Origin: Sphingomonas caeni
GTDB lineage: Bacteria > Pseudomonadota > Alphaproteobacteria > Sphingomonadales > Sphingomonadaceae
Assembly: GCF_026013415.1 (NCBI RefSeq)
Contig: NZ_JAPDOK010000009.1
Location: 1 to 64,000, forward strand
Direction of reading: 5' to 3'
DNA length: 64,000 nucleotides
Within the stretch, counting starts at the first letter, position 1; each line of letters begins with the position of its first letter. The position numbers were made by a program, and so were the translations under genes. Below are positions 58,029 to 64,000 of this stretch, piece after piece. Below the pieces are notes generated by a model. That model was not told where the DNA came from and did no database searches. It was given only the letters and a program-made list of their open reading frames with translations.

Positions 58029-58786
58029 TGAAGACCTTCAAGTATCTCCTCCTGGCTGCGATCGCCGCCCCCGCGGCGATGGTCGCCGTGGCGCCGGCCG
58101 CCCATGCGCAGGTCAACGGTATCGCGACCGCCGATCCGGTGTCCGCAATGTACATGACCAAGGCATGGCAGACCGCCGACCAGCAGATCCGCACCACCTT
58201 TGCGGCGCAGTATCAGCAGCTCGAGGCGAAGGCCGCCGAGCGCCAGAAGCTGCTCGCTCAGCTCGACAAGAATGGCGACAAGCAGGTCGATGACGCCGAG
58301 CTCGCCGGCAACCCGGCGGTGAAGGGTCAGGTCGACAAGATCGACGCCGACATGAACCAGCTCAGCCTGCCGATCCTGCTCGCCAAGGGCTTCGCGATCG
58401 ACCGCATTCTCGAGCGTTACGAAGAAGCCCAGCGCAACGTCGTCAATGCCAAGAAGATCGGCGTGATCCTCGCGCCGAACTCGTTCCTCTACTATCCGGA
58501 TGCTGCAGACGTGACCGGCGCGATCACCGCCGAGCTCGACAAGCTCGTCCCGACCGTTTCGATCCAGCCGGTGCCGAACCGCCGCCCGAGCGAGCAGGCG
58601 ATGGCCGTGCTCGAGCAGTTCCTGCGCATCGACGCGGCGCGTGCGGCCCAGGCCGCGCGTCAGCCTGCCGCCCCCGCCGCGGGCGGCGCCCGTCCGGCCG
58701 GTCAGCCTGCGGCTCCGGCCGCGGGGGGCACCCGCCCGGCGACCACGCCGGCGACGCGTCCGACCACGCCGCCTCCGGGCCGGTGA
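58028..58786 (+). CDS. skp: OmpH/Skp-like periplasmic chaperone
   Basis: 252 residues with a signal peptide ending AAHAQV. Central coiled coil ([20 protein letters not shown]) and the position after bamA identify it as Skp/OmpH-like, which holds unfolded outer-membrane proteins. It has an unusual insertion, [17 protein letters not shown], which looks EF-hand-like, and a Pro/Ala/Gly-rich C-terminal tail of about 45 residues. Overlaps bamA (TAATG) and fabZ (GTGA). Confidence 0.88.
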   Translation: MKTFKYLLLAAIAAPAAMVAVAPAAHAQVNGIATADPVSAMYMTKAWQTADQQIRTTFAAQYQQLEAKAAERQKLLAQLDKNGDKQVDDAELAGNPAVKGQVDKIDADMNQLSLPILLAKGFAIDRILERYEEAQRNVVNAKKIGVILAPNSFLYYPDAADVTGAITAELDKLVPTVSIQPVPNRRPSEQAMAVLEQFLRIDAARAAQAARQPAAPAAGGARPAGQPAAPAAGGTRPATTPATRPTTPPPGR

Positions 58787-59262
58787 GCGAGAGCGAAACG
58801 GCAGGGACCGACATCGGCCCGCTCGATATCGGGCGGGTGATGGCGGCCCTGCCGCATCGTTATCCGTTGCTGCTCGTCGACCGTGTCGAATCGCTGATCG
58901 TCGATCAGCGGATCGTCGCGATCAAGGCGGTGACGATGAACGAGCAATTCTTCCAGGGGCACTTCCCCGGAAGGCCGATCATGCCGGGCGTCCTCCAGGT
59001 GGAGGCGCTCGCGCAGGCGGCGGGCGTGCTCGCGGTCGAGAGCCTGGGTCTCGCGGGCTCGGGCAAGCTCGTCTATTTCATGTCGATCGACGGGGTGAAG
59101 TTCCGCAAGCCGGTCGAACCCGGCTGCCTGCTCCGCCTTGAGGTCGAATTCGTCCAGAAGCGCAGCCGCGTGTGCAAGTTCGCGGGCAAGGCCTATCTGG
59201 GCGACGATGTCGCGACCGAGTGCGAATTCACCGCCATGATCGCGGATCCGCCGAGCGCGTGA
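58783..59262 (+). CDS. fabZ: 3-hydroxyacyl-ACP dehydratase FabZ
   Basis: 159 residues, hot-dog fold; dehydrates 3-hydroxyacyl-ACP in fatty acid elongation. [32 protein letters not shown] with catalytic His60, and Glu74 in [12 protein letters not shown] start overlapping skp. In most Gram-negatives lpxD and lpxA flank it; neither is here. Confidence 0.97.
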   Translation: MSESETAGTDIGPLDIGRVMAALPHRYPLLLVDRVESLIVDQRIVAIKAVTMNEQFFQGHFPGRPIMPGVLQVEALAQAAGVLAVESLGLAGSGKLVYFMSIDGVKFRKPVEPGCLLRLEVEFVQKRSRVCKFAGKAYLGDDVATECEFTAMIADPPSA

Positions 59263-59990
59263 TGCGCCGCTTCCTGTTCATCGCTCTGCTCGGCATGCTG
59301 CCGGTGCAAGCGAGGGCGCAGCGGGAAATTACCGTTCCGGACGATGCGGACGGCCTACCCGAGGTCCGGCCTTGTATCGACCATGCGGGGCGGGGGTCGC
59401 TTCGTACGACAGGCACCCTATCGGTGGCCGAGCGCCCGCCGATTCAAGTGGCCACGCCCCGCTACCTCGAGATTGCTCAGGAGGGCGAGGATGGGACGGA
59501 AACAATAGTCTCCTCGGGATTCTGGGATGCGATCTACCGTTTCCGCTTCGACGAGCGCACCAGTCTGTTCGGCACCCCCAAGGGGCATGGCATCACCCTG
59601 ACAAAGTCCTATCACTCGCTGGCGCCGATAAGGATCGCGGATGCCGTAGTCTTCACCGCCGTGCGGCAGGGCCGCGACCGGATGGTGGGCTGGGATTGGG
59701 TCTGGCGGGACACGGCCGGCCGGCCGTTTCTGCCGATAACGGATTGGCCGGATCCATCCGGACAGGGCAATGATTGGAGACCGCTGACGATCCACCGGTT
59801 CGCCAAGCCGGTGCGTTATCACAACCCGCCGCCCTCCTGGCCCCGCTGGGTTCCCGATCGACAGGCTCCGGAGCGCGCGCCCGATCTGTTCGCGATGCGG
59901 GGGAAGCGCGCCGTGGTGCGCTACGGCCTCTATCTCTCCGATATCCCGGCCCTGTTCGAGGCCGCCAGGGCCGAACCCTGTTGGCGCTAG
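59262..59990 (+). CDS. exported hypothetical protein coupled to fabZ
   Basis: 242 residues with a signal peptide ending VQARAQ, so periplasmic. Mature part rich in Trp, Arg and Pro (WDWVWRDTAGRPFLPITDWP); two cysteines, in VRPCIDH and EPCWR at the end, could pair. No family recognised. TGATG overlap with fabZ ties it to the envelope operon, at the place where lpxA lies in other Gram-negatives, though it has no LpxA-type hexapeptide repeats. Confidence 0.75.
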   Translation: MRRFLFIALLGMLPVQARAQREITVPDDADGLPEVRPCIDHAGRGSLRTTGTLSVAERPPIQVATPRYLEIAQEGEDGTETIVSSGFWDAIYRFRFDERTSLFGTPKGHGITLTKSYHSLAPIRIADAVVFTAVRQGRDRMVGWDWVWRDTAGRPFLPITDWPDPSGQGNDWRPLTIHRFAKPVRYHNPPPSWPRWVPDRQAPERAPDLFAMRGKRAVVRYGLYLSDIPALFEAARAEPCWR

Positions 59991-60078
59991 TCCCGAGGTT
60001 GCCTTCGCCGCCACCCTCTGCTAACCGCGCGCCTCCGCTGCCGGTCGGAAACCGGCGGCATCTCAAGGAATTCGCGAC

Positions 60079-60309
60079 GTGAAGAAAGATACCCATCCCG
60101 ATTATCACACCATCACGGTGCAGATGACCGATGGCTCGACCTACCAGACCCGCTCGACTTGGGGGAAGGAAGGCGACACCATGACCCTCGAGATCGATCC
60201 GCTCGCGCACCCGGCCTGGACCGGCGGCCGCGGCACGATGCTCGATACGGGCGGCCAGGTGGCGCGCTTCAACAAGCGTTTCGGCGGGCTCTCGCTCACC
60301 AAGAAGTGA
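60079..60309 (+). CDS. rpmE: 50S ribosomal protein L31
   Basis: 76 residues: [19 protein letters not shown] opens it and [17 protein letters not shown] with HPAWTGG follow, as in alphaproteobacterial L31. It lacks the CxxC zinc motifs, so it is the zinc-independent form. The start is GTG. Confidence 0.94.
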   Translation: MKKDTHPDYHTITVQMTDGSTYQTRSTWGKEGDTMTLEIDPLAHPAWTGGRGTMLDTGGQVARFNKRFGGLSLTKK

Positions 60310-60320
60310 TGACTTTGATT

Positions 60321-60342
60321 GTGTTCCGCTGATGCGGAACAC
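60321..60342 (+). terminator. hairpin after rpmE
   Basis: GTGTTCCGC and GCGGAACAC form a perfect 9-bp stem with the loop TGAT, 12 bp after the rpmE stop. There is no T-run; it may act together with the very large hairpin that follows. Confidence 0.45.
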
Positions 60343-60343
60343 G

Positions 60344-60418
60344 CACCGGCCCGCTCCCCCACCCGGCCTCCCATAGGCTACTAAAGTAAGGGAGGCCGGG
60401 TGGGGGAGCGGGCCGGTG
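60344..60418. terminator. very long perfect hairpin downstream of rpmE
   Basis: Arms 60344-60372 and 60390-60418 are exact 29-bp inverted complements, almost entirely G+C (CACCGGCCCGCTCCCCCACC...), around a 17-nt A/T-rich loop. Strong enough to form in RNA or extruded DNA; probably a bidirectional transcription block. Confidence 0.7.
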
Positions 60419-60481
60419 CCGCACTTGCCGAAGCAAATGCCGTTAACGCGGCGTTAGCCACGCGGGTCTAGCTTCCCCTGC

Positions 60482-60808
60482 ATGATCAGGGGAAAGTCAT
60501 TCGCAGCCGAATTCGAACCGGCGGTCGGGGGTCTCGGCCGGCGGCGTTCCGTGCGTGCGCCCGTTTCGCTCGATGCCAGGATCGGCCGCGGCGGGCTCGA
60601 CCGGGCGCTGTGCAAGGTCGTCGACATCTCGCAGCACGGCGCGCGGCTCCAGACCTATTCGAGCCTGCGCGCGGGCACGATGATCTGGCTGGCGCTTCCC
60701 AAAGTGGGACATCACGCCGCCAAGGTGGTGTGGGCCGACGAGTTCGAGGCGGGCCTGCAGTTCGAGATTCCGCTGACGATCGACGCGTTCGAGGCGCTGA
60801 CCGACTGA
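60482..60808 (+). CDS. PilZ domain protein
   Basis: 108 residues, essentially one PilZ domain. The c-di-GMP binding motifs are RRRSVR (about 20-25) and DISQHGAR (48-55, the D/NxSxxG motif). Probably a stand-alone c-di-GMP receptor that passes the signal to a partner. Preceded by CAGGGG in the leader GCTTCCCCTGC. Confidence 0.88.
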   Translation: MIRGKSFAAEFEPAVGGLGRRRSVRAPVSLDARIGRGGLDRALCKVVDISQHGARLQTYSSLRAGTMIWLALPKVGHHAAKVVWADEFEAGLQFEIPLTIDAFEALTD

Positions 60809-60899
60809 ATCGCGGCCAAGCGATTCAAATTCCATGACAAGATTGCGTTAACCATCGTTCCGGGCCATCTTCCCGCCTTCGCTGGAGGGGGTTCAGTGG

Positions 60900-61469
60900 A
60901 TGCTCGGACGATTACTCGCCTGTGCGTTGTTGATGGGAGCGGCAACACCTGCCTTGGCGGGCGAGGAAACGCATCCCGCCGCGCCGGCCGAAACCGTCCG
61001 CTACACCCCCGACACGATGCCGCTGCTGCTCCAGGATCAGCGCGCCACCTGGGGAACCCCGCCGCCGCTCACCGAGCTGGCGCCGGGCTTCGACATGCAG
61101 GCGCCGATCCGCGTGGTTTCCGCCAAGCCGATGGCGTCCGACCTGGCGAGCTTCGACGCGCTCGACGCGCCGGCGCCCGCTTTCAACCTCACGCTGCCGC
61201 AAGGCGATGCCGAGCCGCTTCAGCTCATCACGCCGGTCGGCGATGATTCGGCGCCGCGCTTCCGCCTGACCCCGCGCGCGCGGATCGAGCCGATGGGAGG
61301 CTCCGCCGACGCGCTTCGCGAATCGCGTGCGGCGATCCCGCGCGGTCACCGGTACCGTCCGACGCCGCTGGACGCCCGGCTGGTGCTGCGGCTCGACGGG
61401 GAGGAGGGGAGCCCGCCACTGACCTTCGGGGGCAGCGCCGGCGTGCTCAACATCCTGCCGCGGCAATGA
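60900..61469 (+). CDS. exported hypothetical protein
   Basis: 189 residues with a signal peptide ending TPALAG. Mature protein low in aromatic residues and rich in Pro, Ala and Asp, so probably extended. No family recognised. A GGAGGGGG site lies 7 bp before the start. It converges on the PIN toxin gene, and the two stops abut with no gap. Confidence 0.72.
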   Translation: MLGRLLACALLMGAATPALAGEETHPAAPAETVRYTPDTMPLLLQDQRATWGTPPPLTELAPGFDMQAPIRVVSAKPMASDLASFDALDAPAPAFNLTLPQGDAEPLQLITPVGDDSAPRFRLTPRARIEPMGGSADALRESRAAIPRGHRYRPTPLDARLVLRLDGEEGSPPLTFGGSAGVLNILPRQ

Positions 61470-61961
61470 TCAGCCGCGCACGAACAGGTTCTTGAGCCAG
61501 AGCGGACCCGAACGCCCGGCCTGGCCCCAATCGTCATCCTCCGCATCGGGGGTATAGCCCCAGGGGTTGAAGACCTTGACGCGCCCGGCCTTGAACGCGG
61601 CGGTGTTGCGCGTGACGAGGATCAACCCGTGCTCGATCGCGGTCGCCGCCATCAGCCCGTCGCGGCTGTCGGCATAGGGAAGCTGGCCGCGCCGGCGCAC
61701 CACCGCGGCATCGACCGGCAGGATCCGTCCCTCGAACGCGGTCATCACCGGCCCGTCGATCCATTCGCGCAGGGCCTTGCCCGCGGCCTTGTCGATCCGT
61801 TCCTGCCGCATCGCCCAATTTTCGAGCTCGAGCAGCGCCAGCGCCGAGACGAACAGGTTCTGGCGTGCCACGCCCGCCGCCCAGCTCGCCAGGCCCGGAT
61901 CGGTCTGCCCGGCCTTGGCCTTGCGCAGTTCGAAGACGATGGGGGTATCGAGCAGGTACAT
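61470..61961 (-). CDS. PIN-domain toxin (VapC/FitB-like)
   Basis: 163 residues. A PIN ribonuclease fold with Asp5 (MYLLDTPI), Glu45 (LLELENWA) and Asp101 (SRDGLMAATA), and the LVTRNTAAF strand, in which the usual fourth acidic residue (TRNxxDF) is Ala122. A 30-residue tail (WGYTPDAEDDDWGQAG) extends past typical FitB length. The antitoxin gene overlaps its start by 1 bp (TGATG). Confidence 0.9.
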   Translation of the reverse strand: MYLLDTPIVFELRKAKAGQTDPGLASWAAGVARQNLFVSALALLELENWAMRQERIDKAAGKALREWIDGPVMTAFEGRILPVDAAVVRRRGQLPYADSRDGLMAATAIEHGLILVTRNTAAFKAGRVKVFNPWGYTPDAEDDDWGQAGRSGPLWLKNLFVRG

Positions 61962-62209
61962 CAGCTGAGCTCGCGCCGGTCCCAGGTCTCGCCCGGGCGT
62001 GCCGCGTCGAAATCGATCTCGCCCAGCCCGGGCATGGCGAGCAGGTCCACCAAAGTCTCGGTCTGGCCGCTCAATTGGCGATAGGCCTCGATGCTCATCA
62101 GCACATGGGTGGGGCGCCCGCGGTCGGTCACGAACACCGGCTCGAGCCGCGCGACTCGCTTCGCCTGGCTCACGTCCTGGTTGAAATCGCGGCTGCTAAA
62201 GACCTTCAT
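61961..62209 (-). CDS. Phd/YefM-type antitoxin
   Basis: 82 residues. FSSRDFNQDVSQAKRVA and VFVTDRGRPTHVLMSIEAYRQL form the Phd/YefM DNA-binding fold; the C-terminal 35 residues (DLLAMPGLGEIDFDAARPGE) would wrap the PIN toxin. First gene of the pair; likely represses its own promoter through the palindrome at 62242. Confidence 0.92.
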   Translation of the reverse strand: MKVFSSRDFNQDVSQAKRVARLEPVFVTDRGRPTHVLMSIEAYRQLSGQTETLVDLLAMPGLGEIDFDAARPGETWDRRELS

Positions 62210-62241
62210 CTTTGATCCTACATCACTACAAAGATTGCGTT

Positions 62242-62259
62242 GTCATGTACCTACATGAC
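62242..62259. promoter_or_regulatory. candidate operator of the toxin-antitoxin pair
   Basis: GTCATGTA-CC-TACATGAC, 8-bp perfect arms, 33 bp upstream of the antitoxin start; two more CTACA half-sites lie between it and the gene. Spacing and symmetry suit a Phd-type autorepressor. Confidence 0.65.
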
Positions 62260-62427
62260 TACCTTGTGGCCCCTCGGCAACAGATTTTACGGTTAAGCCG
62301 GGAAAATGCACCGCCGCGACGCCCGCAAGACAGTTTCAGGATTGCGAAGAAAACCGGTTTTCGACCCTCATCACATGCGCACCCGGCCAGAATCCGGGGC
62401 GCAGGGGTAATTTGGAGGGGGTTTTGA

Positions 62428-63795
62428 ATGCTTTCTGATCTGGCGAACGAGGCGCTTCGGGCGCTCGGCGATATTCTCTCGCCGCATGGGCCCGCGGTGC
62501 AGGCCGTGAAGTCTTATGCACCCGGCGACTTCAGCATCCATTTCTTCCTCCAGCTCGCGATCATCATCCTCGCCTGCCGCGTCGTCGGCTGGCTGGGGCA
62601 GAAATTGCTCGGCCAGCCCCAGGTGGTGGGCGAGATGATCGCCGGCGTGATCCTCGGGCCGTCACTGCTCGGCCTGTTCTTCCCCGATCTCCAGATGGCG
62701 ATCTTCCCCAAGGAAACGCGCAACGTGCTCTACACCGGCGCGCAGCTCGGCGTGGGGCTCTACATGTTCATGGTCGGGCTCACGCTCCGGCTCGATCACT
62801 TCCAGTCCAAGGCGAAGAGCGCCGCGGGCGTCTCGGCCGCCGGGATCGCCGCGCCCTTCGCGCTCGCCTTCCTCATCACGCCTTTCCTGCTGACCGTGCC
62901 GGGCCTGTTCACGCCGGGGATCAGCCAGGGCAATGCGACGCTCTTCATGGGCGCCTGCATCGCGCTCACCGCCTTCCCGATGCTCGCCCGCATCATCAAC
63001 GAGCGCGGCCTCGCCGATTCGTCGCTGGGCACGCTCTCGCTGACCGCCGGCGCGTTCGACGACGCCGCCTCCTGGTGCGTGCTCGCGATCGTGCTCGCGA
63101 CCTTCGGCGCCGGCGCGGGCGTGGCGATCATCGCGATCGGCGGTGCGGTCCTCTATGCCGGCTTCATGCTGATCTGGGGCCGCAAGCTGCTCGCCCCGCT
63201 CGGCCGCATCGTCGAGGAAAAGGGCGAGATGAGCACCCAGATGCTCGCCGTCACCATGCTGCTCTTCTGCGCCTCGGCCTTCTTCATGGACGCGATCGGC
63301 ATCCACGCCATCTTCGGCGGCTTCCTGATGGGCGTGTGCATGCCGCGCGGGCTGTTCGTCGAGGAGCTGAAGCGCAAGGTCGAGCCGCTCGCGGTCGTGC
63401 TGTTGCTGCCGATGTTCTTCACCTATTCGGGGCTGAACACGCGGATGGACATGGTCAATTCGCCCACGCTCCTGTTGATCGCGCTCGGCATCCTGCTCGT
63501 CTCGATCCTCGCCAAGTTCGGCGCCTGCTGGGCGGCCGCGCGCATCGCCGGAGAGGACAACCGCACCGCGCTCGGCATCGGCGCGCTGATGAACTCGCGC
63601 GGACTGATGGAGCTGATCATCATCAATATCGGCCTGCAGAAGGGCATTATCGGCCCGACGCTCTTCTCGATGCTGGTGCTGATGGCGATCGTCACCACGG
63701 TGATGGCCACCCCGCTGTTCGAGCTCGTCTATGGCCGCAAGGCCCGCGAGACCGGCGAACTCGGCTCGGTCGACGAAGCGATGGCCGCCGGCTGA
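62428..63795 (+). CDS. CPA2 family cation:proton antiporter
   Basis: 455 residues, about 12 helices, inner membrane. GQPQVVGEMIAGVILGPSLL at the start, VGLYMFMVGLTLRLD, ACIALTAFPMLARII, GAFDDAASWCVLAIVLA with the ion-site Asp pair, and LGIGALMNSRGLMELI near the end identify a Na+(K+)/H+ exchanger. Unlike the 38-kb homologue it has no TrkA-N domain, so it should not be regulated by nucleotide in that way. GGAGGGGG precedes the ATG. Confidence 0.92.
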   Translation: MLSDLANEALRALGDILSPHGPAVQAVKSYAPGDFSIHFFLQLAIIILACRVVGWLGQKLLGQPQVVGEMIAGVILGPSLLGLFFPDLQMAIFPKETRNVLYTGAQLGVGLYMFMVGLTLRLDHFQSKAKSAAGVSAAGIAAPFALAFLITPFLLTVPGLFTPGISQGNATLFMGACIALTAFPMLARIINERGLADSSLGTLSLTAGAFDDAASWCVLAIVLATFGAGAGVAIIAIGGAVLYAGFMLIWGRKLLAPLGRIVEEKGEMSTQMLAVTMLLFCASAFFMDAIGIHAIFGGFLMGVCMPRGLFVEELKRKVEPLAVVLLLPMFFTYSGLNTRMDMVNSPTLLLIALGILLVSILAKFGACWAAARIAGEDNRTALGIGALMNSRGLMELIIINIGLQKGIIGPTLFSMLVLMAIVTTVMATPLFELVYGRKARETGELGSVDEAMAAG

Positions 63796-63807
63796 GGACA
63801 ACGAACT

Positions 63808-63870
63808 CCACAGTGTGAGGGCACTGTGGCGACCCGCCCCCGGCCTCCCCCGGGGGCGGGCTCACTTTTT
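63808..63870 (+). terminator. double-hairpin terminator of the antiporter gene
   Basis: CCACAGTG/CACTGTGG (63808-63829) is followed by CCCGCCCCC/GGGGGCGGG (63833-63860) and CTCACTTTTT. The second stem plus T-run is a standard factor-independent terminator. No gene is seen in the remaining 130 bp of the window. Confidence 0.8.
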
Positions 63871-64000
63871 GAGGGCCTTGCAATGTTGGGTTTCGGCTGC
63901 TTGGCTTGCGCGGTCCAAGTCACGGTCGGGCCGCTTTTTGATCCTGTCGAACCCGCAATCCCATGCCCGCACGCGGTGCGGACCAGTGTTACCCTAGTGT

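Overview
The window looks like a chromosomal segment of a sphingomonad (Alphaproteobacteria, Sphingomonadales; most like Sphingomonas). Supporting points are the high G+C, the GTTC-N7-GTTC type of SOS box upstream of recA, a CckA-type hybrid kinase, a eukaryotic-type (homodimeric) NADP isocitrate dehydrogenase, and a bamA-skp-fabZ cluster with no lpxD, lpxA or lpxB, as expected of bacteria that carry glycosphingolipids in place of LPS. No rRNA, tRNA, prophage, insertion sequence or CRISPR array was recognised. Most of the window is ordinary core genome with short accessory inserts.

Region 0-5 kb: trpF and lapA-pyrF lie on the minus strand, separated by about 3 kb that holds five tandem related secreted proteins (each with a signal peptide, a QDWR-like mature N terminus and two conserved cysteines) and a GNAT gene. 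Region 5-9 kb: a cytosine deaminase of the fungal Fcy1 type, an exported M28 aminopeptidase coupled to two DoxX membrane proteins, acylphosphatase and greB. Region 9-18 kb: slt, dapA, smpB, a DUF2062 protein and an M13 lipoprotein peptidase; a membrane/HTH pair and an unusual gamma-glutamyltransferase-like gene lie between dapA and smpB.

Region 18-31 kb: cckA-like hybrid kinase and a receiver protein, CPBP protease, polysaccharide deacetylase, an ECF41-type sigma factor with its carboxymuconolactone-decarboxylase partner behind a sequence that exactly matches the reported ECF41 promoter, a JmjC oxygenase, SOS-controlled recA, an M20 peptidase, and a metallo-beta-lactamase/rhodanese-GST cluster. 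Region 31-46 kb: dicarboxylate symporter, Tat-exported M24 peptidase, alaS, a Kef-type antiporter, an FAD monooxygenase, icd, a frameshifted small gene, an AAC(6')-like acetyltransferase, an exported hydrolase, and psd-pssA for phosphatidylethanolamine synthesis.

Region 46-60 kb is the conserved translation and envelope cluster rpsB-tsf-pyrH-frr-uppS-cdsA-dxr-rseP-bamA-skp-fabZ, followed by rpmE. Most genes from uppS to fabZ overlap by 1-4 bp, which suggests translational coupling. A more A/T-rich DUF2971 gene interrupts it between tsf and pyrH. Region 60-64 kb: rpmE, a PilZ protein, an exported hypothetical, a Phd/PIN toxin-antitoxin pair with a candidate palindromic operator, and a CPA2 antiporter. 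Dispersed palindromic (REP/BIME-like) repeats and several strong hairpins occupy the gaps between operons.
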